64,000 nt of DNA from Natronococcus sp. A-GB1 (GCF_029688845.1 NZ_JARUKW010000017.1:19379-83378); one strand, 5' to 3'; numbered from the stretch's first letter, positions 52,823 through 62,226 are shown. Notes: a model not told the origin generated them from the letters alone. Translations and numbers: made by a program.

Positions 52823-54190
52823 TCATCCTTCGCGGTCCGCAATCTCTCGTTCCGTCTCCTGCCTGAGACGCTCGAGCCCGTCGCTGATCCGGACCTCGTA
52901 GGCGTCGGGTTCGGAGACCCGACAGTGGCGCTCGGGAAGACGCTCGAGCTGACTCCGGGTTCGCTCGCGGACGGCGGAGAGGGCGGGCGGGTTGGCGACG
53001 AGTAAGCCATCCTCGACGACCGTCTCGAGCAGCGGCCGACCGTCGACCGACTCTCCGCGTGTCGCGAGAACGTCCCGAACGAACGAGCCGTCCCGTTCGA
53101 CGCGGTAGATCTGTTTCTGTCCGGGGTAGGTCACCTTCCCCGGCGAGAGCTTCATGCTCGGCTCGAGTTCGCCGTCGCGCTCGACGGCAGTGAGCTTGTA
53201 GACGACGCCGCTGCTGGGGGCGTCCACGCTCGTCGTCAGCGCCGTTCCGGGACCGAACGCGGTCGCGACGCCGCCCGCGTCGAAAAACTCCCGGAGGAAG
53301 TCCTCGTCGACGCTCGAGGAGATGACGATGCCGGCGTCGCCGACAACGTCGTCGACCGCCTTCGAGAGCTCGATCAGATTTCCCGAGTCGAGGCGGACGC
53401 CGCCTAGCCGGACACCGCGCTCGTCGGTGATGGTAACCGCGCGTTCAGCCCCCCGAACCGTGTCGTAGGTGTCGACGAGGTAGATCCCGTCGTCGCCGTA
53501 GCTGTCGGCGAACGCCTCGAACGACGCCCGTTCGGTCTCGAAGCTCTGGACCCACGAGTGCGCCATCGTTCCGTAAGTTGGCACCCCGAACCGCTCCCCG
53601 GCCAGCAGGTTTGAGCTGCCGTCGAACCCGCCGACGGACGCGGCCCTGGCGGCTTTGAGCCCCGCGTCGACGCCGTGGGCTCGCCGGGAGCCGAAGTCGA
53701 TCAGGTCCTGATCGTCGCCGTGACGGGCGACGACGTCGACCATCCGCGCGGCCTTCGTCGCTACGAGCGTCTGGTAGCCGACCTGGTTGAGCACCAGCGT
53801 CTCGAGCAGTTGTGCCTCGAGGATCGGTGCCGTCACCTCGAGAAGGGGTTCGTTCGGGAAGACGAGCGTCCCCTCCGGAACCGCGCGGAGCTCGCCGCTG
53901 AACGAGAACGACTCCAGTTCGGCGAGGAACGCGTCGTCGAACCCCTGATCGGCGAGAAACGCCAGCGCGTCGGCGTCGAACTCGAGCGACTCGAGGGCCG
54001 CCAGCACCTGCTCGAGTCCCGCGGCGACGGCGTAGCCGCGGTCCGGCGGCAGCGATCGGAAGTACACCGAGAACGTCGCGAGCCGATCGTGGTTCGCGTC
54101 GTGGTACCCCTGCATCATGGTCAGCTCGTACCGGTCGGTAAACAGCGCGAGGTCTCGAGGGACGACGTGGCCGAACCTGGGAGCGGTCAT
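52823..54190 (-). CDS. pncB: Nicotinate phosphoribosyltransferase
   Basis: A 455-residue enzyme from ATG 54190. ALFTDRYELTMMQGYHDANH is the family opening, FGSRRAHGVDAGLKAARAA holds the phosphoribosyl site, and GVRLDSGNLIELSKAVDD and ISSSVDEDFLREFF follow. It makes nicotinate mononucleotide for NAD recovery. The same frame stays open on the reverse strand to 56647 because of GC-biased composition; the beginning was placed at MTAPRFGHVVPRDLALFTDR, where the family starts. It is divergent from a UspA gene with about 110 bases between starts. Confidence 0.92.
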   Translation of the reverse strand: MTAPRFGHVVPRDLALFTDRYELTMMQGYHDANHDRLATFSVYFRSLPPDRGYAVAAGLEQVLAALESLEFDADALAFLADQGFDDAFLAELESFSFSGELRAVPEGTLVFPNEPLLEVTAPILEAQLLETLVLNQVGYQTLVATKAARMVDVVARHGDDQDLIDFGSRRAHGVDAGLKAARAASVGGFDGSSNLLAGERFGVPTYGTMAHSWVQSFETERASFEAFADSYGDDGIYLVDTYDTVRGAERAVTITDERGVRLGGVRLDSGNLIELSKAVDDVVGDAGIVISSSVDEDFLREFFDAGGVATAFGPGTALTTSVDAPSSGVVYKLTAVERDGELEPSMKLSPGKVTYPGQKQIYRVERDGSFVRDVLATRGESVDGRPLLETVVEDGLLVANPPALSAVRERTRSQLERLPERHCRVSEPDAYEVRISDGLERLRQETEREIADREG

Positions 54191-54298
54191 GCCTGCAGGT
54201 ACTGACGCGGCCGCGAAGCAAATAGTCCGGGGCGGAACGCCCGTCGATCGCTCGGCAACCTTTCTTGTGGGTCGATCGCGTACTCTGCGACGATCCAG

Positions 54299-55168
54299 AT
54301 GTACTCGACGATACTCCTCCCGATCGACGACGGTGGCGACGCCGACGGTGTAATCGACCGCACGCTCGAGTTCGCTCGACGGTTCGACGCGACGGTCCAC
54401 GTCCTCTCGGTCGTCGAAACCGGCGCCGAACCCGTCGGGCTCGACCAGCAAGCGCGCGACGAACTCCGGGGGCGGGCCGAAAAGCGCGGGCGGCAGGCGA
54501 CCGCCCGCGTCCAGGAACGCGCGGCGGAGCTCGACGTCGAGACGACGCGGGCCGTCCGGGAGGGAACTCCCCACGAACTCGTCCTCGAGTACGCCGAGCA
54601 CGAGGACGTCGACCTGATCGTGATGAGAACCCGCACCCGAGACGGTCCGTCCGTCGGGCTCGGGAGCACGACCGAGCGCGTGGTCGCCCGGGCCGATCGT
54701 CCCGTGATTGCGGTTCGACTCGAGGGCGACACATCGGCCGTCGACGAGATCTCGTACGACCGCGTCGTGATCCCCACCGACGGCAGCGACGCCGCCGAAC
54801 GCGCCGCCGAGCGCGGCCTCGAGTTCGCCGAGACTTACGGCGCGTCCGTGTACGTCCCCTACGTGGTCGACACGACGAGCTACGACCTCGAGGAGACCTC
54901 CCGGAGCATGGTCGGCCTGCTGAAACAGGGCGGGCAAAACGCCGTCGAGGCCGTCGCCGAGGACGCCCGCGGGCGCGGCCTGTCGGTGAAGACCGACGTC
55001 CTCCGGGGGGTTCCAGACGCGGAACTCCTCGAGTACGCCGCCGGGCTCGAGGGCGACCTGATCGCGATGGGAACGCGGGGGCGAGGCGGGGCCACCGGCG
55101 ACCTGCTGGGAAGCACCACCGATCGCGTTCTGCGACGTGCCCACTGTCCGGTGTTGACCGTTCGCTGA
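54299..55168 (+). CDS. Tandem UspA universal stress protein
   Basis: A 289-residue protein with two Usp domains. Domain 1 starts MYSTILLPIDDGGDADGVID, and its ATP-loop part reads MRTRTRDGPSVGLGSTTERV, which lacks the normal G-x2-G start. Domain 2 starts YDRVVIPTDGSDAAERAAER and ends GTRGRGGATGDLLGSTTDRV, with the full pattern. So the second half probably binds ATP and the first may not. First of a 5.3-kb run of Usp genes, with a similar gene 42 bases downstream. Confidence 0.88.
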   Translation: MYSTILLPIDDGGDADGVIDRTLEFARRFDATVHVLSVVETGAEPVGLDQQARDELRGRAEKRGRQATARVQERAAELDVETTRAVREGTPHELVLEYAEHEDVDLIVMRTRTRDGPSVGLGSTTERVVARADRPVIAVRLEGDTSAVDEISYDRVVIPTDGSDAAERAAERGLEFAETYGASVYVPYVVDTTSYDLEETSRSMVGLLKQGGQNAVEAVAEDARGRGLSVKTDVLRGVPDAELLEYAAGLEGDLIAMGTRGRGGATGDLLGSTTDRVLRRAHCPVLTVR

Positions 55169-55210
55169 CGTGGGGGGAGTTTCAAGACGCCGGTCGTGGT
55201 ACCACAACCC

Positions 55211-56053
55211 ATGTACGACGACGTCCTCATCGCGACCGACGGCAGCGACGTGGCGACGACGGCAGGAACGGTCGGTATCTCGCTCGCCCGCGCGCTCGAG
55301 GCGTCGGTCCACGTGCTGGCGGTGGCCGAACGGAAACGCGGCGGCACGGCCGAGCGCGATCGCCGCGAAGCGGATGTGGAGGCGCTCGCAGGCAAAGCGC
55401 GCGGGGTCGGTTGTGAGGTCGAGCCCGTCGTCCGAACCGGCCGTCCGGCGAGCGAGATCTCGACGTACGCCGACGAGATCGACGCAGATCTGGTCGTCGT
55501 CGGGACCCACGGACGGACGGGCGTCCGTCAGGTAGTTCTCGGGAGCGTCGCACTCGAGGTGATCCGCGAGGTCCAACGGCCCGTCCTCTCGGTCGGGTCG
55601 ACGGCGTCGTGGAACGGGAACTCGGAGTCGATCGAGGACGTGCTGCTGGCGACCGATGGCTGGTCGGGGTCGACGGCTGCAACCGAACACGCTCTCGCGC
55701 TGGCCGAGGCCTGCGACGCCAGGCTCCACGCACTGTACGCCGTCGACCTCGATGCAGACGTGCCGGAGCTCCGCCAGGGGTTCGAGGAGCACGGCGAGAA
55801 GACGACGGCAGCCGTCGCGGAACGAGCCACAGAACGCGGCGTCGAGGCGACCCGAACGGTCGTCCACGGACCTGCCCACGAGGTCGTCCTCGAGCACGCG
55901 GGCACCGACAGCGTCGACCTGCTCGTGATGGGAACCGAGAGCAAATCGAACCTCGAGCGACTGGTCGTCGGCAGCGTCTCCCAGCGCGTGGTTCCGTCCG
56001 CGGACGTGCCGGTGTTGACCGTGCGAACGGTCGACGATCAGGTCTCCTCGTAG
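55211..56053 (+). CDS. Tandem UspA universal stress protein
   Basis: A 280-residue protein with two Usp domains. Domain 1 starts MYDDVLIATDGSDVATTAGT and has GTHGRTGVRQVVLGS, the full ATP-binding pattern. Domain 2 starts EDVLLATDGWSGSTAATEHA and has GTESKSNLERLVVGS, in which the second Gly is replaced. The arrangement mirrors that of the protein at 7692-8522, and they are probably paralogues. Its 3' end overlaps the convergent Usp-like gene by 16 bases. Confidence 0.88.
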   Translation: MYDDVLIATDGSDVATTAGTVGISLARALEASVHVLAVAERKRGGTAERDRREADVEALAGKARGVGCEVEPVVRTGRPASEISTYADEIDADLVVVGTHGRTGVRQVVLGSVALEVIREVQRPVLSVGSTASWNGNSESIEDVLLATDGWSGSTAATEHALALAEACDARLHALYAVDLDADVPELRQGFEEHGEKTTAAVAERATERGVEATRTVVHGPAHEVVLEHAGTDSVDLLVMGTESKSNLERLVVGSVSQRVVPSADVPVLTVRTVDDQVSS

Positions 56054-56523
56054 AACGACTCGTGGGGATCGATCCCCGCGACCGTCGGCGGCGAGGGGTG
56101 ACGTACGACGAACACGTCGTAGGCGTCCTCGGCCGCGAGGTGGACGCCGACGCTCGTCAGCGGCGTCACGACGCGGCCGACGTTGTCGCTGCCGAGGAAG
56201 ACGACGCTCGGGTCGTGCTCGAGGACCAGCTGCTCGATATGGGTGGCCAGCCGATCCTCGGGCGGGAACTCCCGAATTCGCTCGGCGTCGAACGACGCCT
56301 CCGGGGCCAGCTCGCGGACGTGGTCTCGCAGGGTCGCGACGATCCGCTCGGGATCGAACGGTTCCTCGTCGGCGATCCACCCCTTCTCTCTGGCGTAGCG
56401 GTTTCGCTCGGGGACGACGCTGACCGCGACGACGTCTTCCTCCAGGGCGCGTCCGTACTCGAGTGCACGAACGAGCGCGGCCGCCGCGAGCTCGGAACCG
56501 TCGAACGGGACGACGAACGTCAT
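56038..56523 (-). CDS. Degenerate UspA-like protein
   Basis: A 161-residue protein from ATG 56523. MTFVVPFDGSELAAAALVRA is a Usp-type first strand and helix, and the end VVFLGSDNVGRVVTPLTSVG replaces the ATP loop, which lacks the G-x2-G-x9-G-S signature. It is probably a non-ATP Usp protein. It is the only leftward gene between the flanking Usp genes, and its stop lies inside the 3' end of the preceding one. It is divergent from the flavin-type gene at 56635. Confidence 0.75.
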   Translation of the reverse strand: MTFVVPFDGSELAAAALVRALEYGRALEEDVVAVSVVPERNRYAREKGWIADEEPFDPERIVATLRDHVRELAPEASFDAERIREFPPEDRLATHIEQLVLEHDPSVVFLGSDNVGRVVTPLTSVGVHLAAEDAYDVFVVRHPSPPTVAGIDPHESFYEET

Positions 56524-56634
56524 ACCCGTCACACCACCGCACGGGTCTTAATCCTCGAGGGCTCGCTCTCGTTGCCAACACAGTCAAGATTTCCGGAACG
56601 AGGTGTTTTGCGGTCTCGAGCCGTTCGTCGGAGT

Positions 56635-57084
56635 ATGCGCGACTCACGCTGGCACCAGCTGAGCGGGTCGGAACTCGAGGCGTTCCTCGGACAGGGCGGA
56701 ACGGGCGTCATCTCCTTCGCTACCGACACCGGCACCGCACCGCCCTCGATACCCGTCTCCTACGGGTACAGCCCGGACGTCGAGGCGTTCTACTTCCGGC
56801 TTTCGCTGCCGCCCGAAAGTCGGAAGACGGAGCTCGTCGACCGCCCAGTGTCGTTCGTCACCTACGGGGAAACCGACGACGGCTGGAAAAGCGCCGTCGC
56901 GACAGGGCGGCTCGAGGCCGTCGAGGAGGCGTCGTACGACTCGCCGACCGTCCAGGGGATGTGGGGGATCGAGATCCCCGAGGTCGACGTTTTCGAGCAA
57001 CCCCGCGAGGAGCTGACGTTTCGGGACTTCCAGCTCGCACCCGAGACGCTGTCGGGGCGCACGGAGGTCCCGTCGGAGCCGTAA
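56635..57084 (+). CDS. Pyridoxamine 5'-phosphate oxidase-fold protein
   Basis: A 149-residue split-barrel protein: MRDSRWHQLSGSELEAFLGQ, GTGVISFATDTGTAPPSIPV, EAFYFRLSLPPESRKTELVD and SFVTYGETDDGWKSAVATGR. These are the flavin or heme-binding front of the PNPOx-like fold. Role unknown. It is similar in type to the protein at 51321 but only distantly alike. It sits inside the Usp run and may share stress control. ATG 56635 was chosen; the longer upstream frame is a shadow. Confidence 0.8.
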   Translation: MRDSRWHQLSGSELEAFLGQGGTGVISFATDTGTAPPSIPVSYGYSPDVEAFYFRLSLPPESRKTELVDRPVSFVTYGETDDGWKSAVATGRLEAVEEASYDSPTVQGMWGIEIPEVDVFEQPREELTFRDFQLAPETLSGRTEVPSEP

Positions 57085-57124
57085 CTGTCCGGGGCTAGGA
57101 TGAACCGAAACGAACCGCTCGCCG

Positions 57125-57556
57125 TTACTTCTCGGGACGGACGATCGTTACCGAGACGGGCGCCCGCCTCGAGACGGTTTCGGCGACGCTCCCGAGCAGC
57201 ACACGGCCGATCCCGGAACGACCCTGGCTCCCGATGACGACGTGGTCGACGCCGAGGTCGTCGACGGCGCCGACGATCGCCCGTGCAGGTGAGCCGCGGG
57301 CGAGTTCCGTCCTGACGGGGACGTCGAACTCGGCCGCGAACTCGGCGTACTCCTCGAGTAACTCCTCGGCCTCGCGTTCGCGATCGTCCATGTACTCGCG
57401 GTTCCAGACCGCCTCCTCGGTCGTCGAGGCGGCTCGGAACGGATCGAGTACGTGCAAAACGACGATCTCGTTCGTCTCGAACGCGGTCGCCGCAACCTGT
57501 AGCGCGTGCCGAGAGTGTTCGGAGCCGTCCACTGGAACAAGGATCCTGTCGAACAT
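57125..57556 (-). CDS. UspA universal stress protein (single domain)
   Basis: A 143-residue single-domain Usp: MFDRILVPVDGSEHSRHALQ at the start, VVLHVLDPFRAAS in the second strand, and the complete ATP pattern GSQGRSGIGRVLLGS near residue 115. The ending RRAPVSVTIVRPEK is normal. It is convergent with the flavin-type gene and divergent from the next Usp gene with 186 bases between starts. Confidence 0.9.
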   Translation of the reverse strand: MFDRILVPVDGSEHSRHALQVAATAFETNEIVVLHVLDPFRAASTTEEAVWNREYMDDREREAEELLEEYAEFAAEFDVPVRTELARGSPARAIVGAVDDLGVDHVVIGSQGRSGIGRVLLGSVAETVSRRAPVSVTIVRPEK

Positions 57557-57742
57557 CGTCGCATCTACGCCGAAAAGACATATAATGGTAATTCGTCAGC
57601 GGAAGAGAGTCTCGACATCGAACATTTAGGAACAGGCGAACGAAGCGCTTTCCGGCCGCGACTCGGGGAACCGTCGTCGGACGTTTCGCGTCGCCGAGAA
57701 CGATCACGGAACGCTTTATATCCGGATCGCATTGCCCCCCGC

Positions 57743-58180
57743 ATGGTACGACACATCCTGGTCCCGCTGGACGGGTCGGAGCCGTCGTGGGCCGCACTCG
57801 AGCACGCCGCCGAGAACTACGAGGGCGGCCGGATCACCGCCCTGCACGTCGTCGATCCCTCGGCGGGATCGTACGCGGGCGCCGAGGGCGGCTACTACGA
57901 TCCCGTGGCGTTCGACCGCGCACGCGAACGCGGCGAGGAGATCTGCGAGGAGGCCCGCGAGCGGCTCCGCGAAGCGGGCATCCTGGAGACGACCGACCTC
58001 GAAACCGCCGTCGAGACCGGCGGCGCCTCCCGAACGATCCTCGAGTACACGGAGGCCGAGGACGTCGACCACGTCGTCATCGGCAGCCACGGCCGCTCGG
58101 GCATCTCGCGGATCCTCATCGGCAGCGTCGCCGAGACAGTGACACGTCGGGCACCCGTCCCCGTAACGATCGTTCGGTGA
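57743..58180 (+). CDS. UspA universal stress protein (single domain)
   Basis: A 145-residue single-domain Usp from ATG 57743: MVRHILVPLDGSEPSWAALE, HVVDPSAGSYAGAEGGYYDP, and the ATP pattern GSHGRSGISRILIGS. The insert around residues 37-50 is Gly/Tyr-rich. A TATA-like GCTTTATATCC about 30 bases upstream supports this start. The next Usp gene begins 13 bases later, so they are likely co-transcribed. Confidence 0.9.
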   Translation: MVRHILVPLDGSEPSWAALEHAAENYEGGRITALHVVDPSAGSYAGAEGGYYDPVAFDRARERGEEICEEARERLREAGILETTDLETAVETGGASRTILEYTEAEDVDHVVIGSHGRSGISRILIGSVAETVTRRAPVPVTIVR

Positions 58181-58193
58181 GTCACTCGTGACG

Positions 58194-59078
58194 ATGCCTG
58201 ACCACACCACGGACGTCGGCGAAACCCTGCTCGTCCCGGTCGCGAACGCCGAAGCTGCGGACCGCCAGCTCGACACCGCGATCGACATCGCTACCGACCA
58301 CTCCGCTCGCATCCTGCTAGTGTACGTCCTCGAGGTCCCCCCGCAGCTGTCGCTACAGGACGGACGCCGATACCTCCTCGAGGACGAGACCGAAGCGATG
58401 CTCGAGGAGGCCGCAGCGTCCGTTGCCTCTCGGGGCATCCCCGTCGACAGGCGCATCCGGATGGCCCGCGGCGTGGCTACGGGGATCGTCGGCGCGGCCG
58501 ACGAACACGACGCCGACGCGGTCTTGCTGGGGTGGCGCGGTCGGCCGCCCCGACAGGACGTCATCCTGGGTTCTCACCTCGACAGAGTCCTCCGGGACGT
58601 CGACTGTGACGTCCTCGTCAAGCGGATCAAGACGCCGACCGACGACGTCGAGTCTGTGCTCGTCCCGATCGCCGGCGGTCCCCACGACGAGTTCGCGGCC
58701 GAGGCCGCTGCTTCGGTCGCCCGCGCGAACGACGCTGACGCGACGCTGTTACACGTCCTCGAGTCCGACGAACCCGAACTCACTCGGGAGTCGGCTCGAG
58801 CCGTCCTCGCCGAAACCGCGGGGATCTTCGAGGGCGTGTCGTCGGTCGAACGCGAACTGCTCGAGGCCGACGACGTCGCGGGGGCGATCACCGATCGGAC
58901 GACCGAGCACGATCTTACCGTACTCGGCGTCTCCCGCGGCGGGATCGTCCAGCGCAAGCTCCTGGGAACGATCTCGGAGGCGGTCGGTCGCCACGCGGCC
59001 GGCACCGTCGTACTCGCGAAGCGTCACGATCCCGTCCCCTCCCGGCTGCGCCGGCTCGGGTCGCGTCTCGGACGCTGA
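58194..59078 (+). CDS. Tandem UspA-like protein
   Basis: A 294-residue protein with two Usp domains. Domain 1 starts ETLLVPVANAEAADRQLDTA and has GWRGRPPRQDVILGS, matching G-x2-G-x9-G-S with an unusual Pro pair. Domain 2 starts ESVLVPIAGGPHDEFAAEAA and has GVSRGGIVQRKLLGT, a shortened or altered loop. The pattern resembles Usp domains attached to cation and amino-acid transporters, although no transporter gene is adjacent. A basic tail ends the protein. ATG 58194 was chosen; a GTG at 58188 adds two residues. Confidence 0.85.
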   Translation: MPDHTTDVGETLLVPVANAEAADRQLDTAIDIATDHSARILLVYVLEVPPQLSLQDGRRYLLEDETEAMLEEAAASVASRGIPVDRRIRMARGVATGIVGAADEHDADAVLLGWRGRPPRQDVILGSHLDRVLRDVDCDVLVKRIKTPTDDVESVLVPIAGGPHDEFAAEAAASVARANDADATLLHVLESDEPELTRESARAVLAETAGIFEGVSSVERELLEADDVAGAITDRTTEHDLTVLGVSRGGIVQRKLLGTISEAVGRHAAGTVVLAKRHDPVPSRLRRLGSRLGR

Positions 59079-59165
59079 CCGACGATCGGCGACTCGCACC
59101 GTAGCCGGATCTGTGATCCTGAGGACAGGAGATACAATTATACGGATCGTTGGAATACCTCCGAT

Positions 59166-59606
59166 ATGAGCGATCGTATTCTCGTCCCGTACGACGGCTC
59201 CGAGCCAGCAAGATACGCCCTCGAGTTCGCCTTCGAGACGTTCGCCGACGCCGACGTCACCGCGCTCCACGTCATCCAGGTCCCGGAGGGATACTGGGGC
59301 GCCTTCGAGGGTCCCGACATCAGTCCGCCCGTCACCGAGAAGGCCCGCGAGTACGCCGAGGAACTCCTCGAACCCGCACGTGAACTCGCGGCCGACCGGG
59401 GTCGGGATCTCGAGACCGAGATCCGTTCCGGAAAGCCCGACGATCAAATCGTCGAGTACGCGGAGAAGGAGGGGTACGACGCCATCGTCGTGGGCAGTCA
59501 CGGCCGCGAGGGAATCTCGAGAGTGCTGCTCGGCAGCGTCGCAGAGAACGTCGTCCGTCGATCGCCGACCCCGGTCGTCGTCGCTCGCGACCCCGACGTC
59601 AAGTGA
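59166..59606 (+). CDS. UspA universal stress protein (single domain)
   Basis: A 146-residue single-domain Usp: MSDRILVPYDGSEPARYALE, HVIQVPEGYWGAFEGPDISP, and GSHGREGISRVLLGS with the full ATP pattern. Last of the Usp run. An AT-rich ATACAATTATACGG about 30 bases upstream is a probable own promoter. The convergent aminotransferase gene ends 3 bases away. Confidence 0.9.
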   Translation: MSDRILVPYDGSEPARYALEFAFETFADADVTALHVIQVPEGYWGAFEGPDISPPVTEKAREYAEELLEPARELAADRGRDLETEIRSGKPDDQIVEYAEKEGYDAIVVGSHGREGISRVLLGSVAENVVRRSPTPVVVARDPDVK

Positions 59607-59609
59607 GCG

Positions 59610-60716
59610 CTACAGCGTCTCGAGCAGCTGATCGATCTCGTCTCGCGTGTTGAACGCGTGAACCGAGATCCGGATCGCGTCGGGGTACGGCAGCGAGCGG
59701 ACGACGATATCCGCGTCGGCGAGCCGTTCGACGGTCGCCTCGGGGTCGTCGACGTCGACGGTGACGAGCCCAGACTCGAACGAACGCGGACTTAGCAGAC
59801 GCTCGTTGGAGAGCCCATGCTTGAGGCGATCGGTCAGCGTCTCGATGCGCGACTCGATGGCTTCGGCTCCGAGCTCCTGGTGGAGTTCGATCGCCTGCCG
59901 GAGTCCGGCGTCGGTCGCGGGACTGGTCGTCCCGACCTCGAACCGGCCCGCACCGGGCGCGTACTCGTAGTCGGGCGAGTTCGGGTCGACGACGCTGCGG
60001 TAGCCGATCGCGCTCGGCGCGTAGTCGGTCTCGACACCCTCCCGGACGTAGAGGAAGCCGGCCCCGAACGGGCCCAGCAGCCACTTGTGGCCCGCACCGA
60101 CGACGAAGTCGGCACCCCACTCGCTGACGTCGACGGGGGTCTGGCCGGGCGACTGGACGGCGTCGAGCAACACCGCGGCACCGGCGTCGTGGGCGATGTC
60201 GACCAGTTCGCGGACCGGGAGCCGGGTCCCGTGGGTCCAGGTGATCGAGCTGAACTCGAACAGCGTCGCGCCCTCGAGGGCGGTCTTGACGTCCTCGAGG
60301 TCGACCCGTCCGTTCTCGGTCTCGAGGACGCGTACCTCGACGCCACACTCGCGTTCGAGCCGGCGCCAGGGGAGGATTCCGGCGGCGTGCTCGAGGTCCG
60401 TGCGGACGACGACGTCGTCGGCGTCCCAGTCGAGGGCGCCGGCGACGCGGTTGATCCCATCCGTTGTGCTCTGGGTGAGCGCGACCTCGGCCTCGCTCGC
60501 CCCCAGCAGGTCGGCGACCGCGGGCTTCGTCGCGTCGTGGCTCTCGCCCGCAGCGACGTACATCCCCTCCTCGACGGGCGCCTCGTACTCGTGAGACTCG
60601 AGTGCCGACTCGGCGGCCTCGACGACCCGCCGCGGGCTGGGACCGCCCGCGCCCGTGTTGAAGTAGCTGGCGCGCTCGAGGGCCGGAATGTCCGCCCGGA
60701 GCTGTTCGTGATCCAT
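59610..60716 (-). CDS. Class V aminotransferase (cysteine desulfurase-like)
   Basis: A 368-residue PLP enzyme of the NifS/Csd-like group. ASYFNTGAGGPSPRRVVEAA opens the domain, TQSTTDGINRVAG and HAAGILPWRRLE follow, VLLDAVQSPGQTPVDV carries the Asp that contacts the pyridine ring, and FVVGAGHKWLLGPFGAGFL supplies Lys211 for the Schiff base. A Cys-containing mobile loop like that of IscS was not seen in the C-terminal part, so desulfurase activity is unsure; kynureninase- or isopenicillin epimerase-like roles are alternatives. Confidence 0.87.
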   Translation of the reverse strand: MDHEQLRADIPALERASYFNTGAGGPSPRRVVEAAESALESHEYEAPVEEGMYVAAGESHDATKPAVADLLGASEAEVALTQSTTDGINRVAGALDWDADDVVVRTDLEHAAGILPWRRLERECGVEVRVLETENGRVDLEDVKTALEGATLFEFSSITWTHGTRLPVRELVDIAHDAGAAVLLDAVQSPGQTPVDVSEWGADFVVGAGHKWLLGPFGAGFLYVREGVETDYAPSAIGYRSVVDPNSPDYEYAPGAGRFEVGTTSPATDAGLRQAIELHQELGAEAIESRIETLTDRLKHGLSNERLLSPRSFESGLVTVDVDDPEATVERLADADIVVRSLPYPDAIRISVHAFNTRDEIDQLLETL

Positions 60717-60999
60717 ACGGAGCCCGTTGGCTCGCGGGCTCCTAAGCGTTCGGCTCGGCGACCGAGCGCGAAAATCGGGGGTCGGTCTCGCGGTTCGTCC
60801 TCACTTCCATCAACTAATGGATATGTTTGAAGAGCCGTGCTGAATACATAACGCATATCTTACATCACAACTCGACTGGCTCTGATAATTCAGCCAGTCA
60901 CATGTGAACGGCGGTTCGGAAATGCAGCCATATATGCAGCCGATCCTTGCCCGGTAGAGTTTATACGATTTCCAAGAAACGGTTTCATGTGGACGATTA

Positions 61000-61686
61000 A
61001 TGACAGAGACCCCGACGCAACGGCTCACGTTCCCGGTTCTGGTCGGGTTGGTGCTTGCATTATTCGGGTTCCCGCTCGGTCGTATTCTGTTGAATAACCT
61101 ACCCGGGCTGTTGAGTTCCCAGAGCTTCTTTCAGGTGTATAAGTGGTTGCTCGCCGGTGCGCTCTTAATACTGGTCGTTGCCGTCGAGCGACAACCCCTG
61201 TCATCGATTGGTGTTCGCAGACCGGAGGGTTGGGATGTCTGGATCGGGTTTGTCGTTGGCGTGATTTGTTTCTTCACAATCCCGGTTATGATCGCAGTTG
61301 TCGGATGGGTTGGTCTTGAACCGGGGTGGGCAACCAACGGGAGCCAGGAGCTGGGAATCGAGGCGCTCCTGTTCTCACTGTTCATCGGTATAACTGCCGG
61401 GATTACCGAGGAGATAACCTATCGTGGATACGCCCTGGAGCACATCGAGTCCCTTACCAACTCTGTCTGGTTCGCGGGGGGAGTCACCGCATTCATATTT
61501 ATCATTATACACTATGGCTCACATGACATCGGCGGACTCCTCGTCATCACTCCGCTGACGATAATATTGACAGCCGCGTACGTCTGGCGACGGAACATCC
61601 TCATCCCAATCATTGGGCACGTCTTCATTAATGGAGTCGGGACTGTTGTTGCTATACTCAGTCTTATTCTATCATCCCTTTCATAA
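61000..61686 (+). CDS. CPBP-family intramembrane metalloprotease
   Basis: A 228-residue membrane protein with about seven helices and clearly lower GC than the rest of the window. Catalytic motifs: ITEEITYRGYALEHI (Glu137, Glu138, Arg142), IIIHYGSHD (His171) and IIGHVFINGV (His207, Asn211). CPBP proteases relate to Rce1/CAAX proteases and to bacteriocin-immunity proteins. The target is unknown. It starts the low-GC block at the right side of the window. Confidence 0.88.
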   Translation: MTETPTQRLTFPVLVGLVLALFGFPLGRILLNNLPGLLSSQSFFQVYKWLLAGALLILVVAVERQPLSSIGVRRPEGWDVWIGFVVGVICFFTIPVMIAVVGWVGLEPGWATNGSQELGIEALLFSLFIGITAGITEEITYRGYALEHIESLTNSVWFAGGVTAFIFIIIHYGSHDIGGLLVITPLTIILTAAYVWRRNILIPIIGHVFINGVGTVVAILSLILSSLS

Positions 61687-61881
61687 GTCTGTTAAATCTT
61701 ACACGGCTGCTATGGCAACAATTATCTAAACAAATTCGGTCACACAAGATGGACGGCGCGAATGTGACACGAAGGTCCCGCCGGACGTGAGGTGTTTGGC
61801 TCGGTCAGTGCAGGAGTTCTATGACACCCTAATCGATTTTAATGGTTAGATCTTACTAGAATTGTGGCTCTATTTTCGAAT

Positions 61882-62226
61882 ATGGACGTGGACCAGAGGC
61901 TTGGAGCAGGCCTGTTATTCCTCATCATAGCGCTCGGAGTCCTGGTAACCCGGCCATGGGAACCTATGCTAATTGGAGCTGTCGCAGGTCTTAACCTCCT
62001 GATAAGCGCTGTATTCCTCCTCACCGTTGGAAGGGACGCGGTAGAGGACACAGGGTACGATATGGGGTTCTGGCTTCTCGCCCTTGCAACCGCTACAGCC
62101 GCCTACATTGGTGCTGGATTCGGAATCAGAGGCGAAATCGACACAACGGAGTTTCTCGTATTCATAATAGGGTTCGGGATTCTCCTGGGCCTCCTCGCGG
62201 AGATCAGAGGTAGAATATCAGGATGA
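61882..62226 (+). CDS. Small four-helix membrane protein
   Basis: A 114-residue hydrophobic protein from ATG 61882 (GTG at 61864 is also possible). Helices: RLGAGLLFLIIALGVLVTRP, MLIGAVAGLNLLISAVFLLT, FWLLALATATAAYIGAGFGI and TEFLVFIIGFGILLGLLAEI. The loops are short with a few acidic residues. No family recognised. It lies between two CPBP protease genes in the low-GC block; whether they are linked is unknown. Confidence 0.7.
   Translation: MDVDQRLGAGLLFLIIALGVLVTRPWEPMLIGAVAGLNLLISAVFLLTVGRDAVEDTGYDMGFWLLALATATAAYIGAGFGIRGEIDTTEFLVFIIGFGILLGLLAEIRGRISG

Noticed and set aside
52823..56647. A reverse-strand frame open for over 1,270 codons
   Set aside because: Only the part from 54190 to 52823 (nicotinate phosphoribosyltransferase) has family features. 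The rest is antisense to two tandem Usp genes and reads as arginine- and proline-rich mosaic, as expected from GC-biased third positions.
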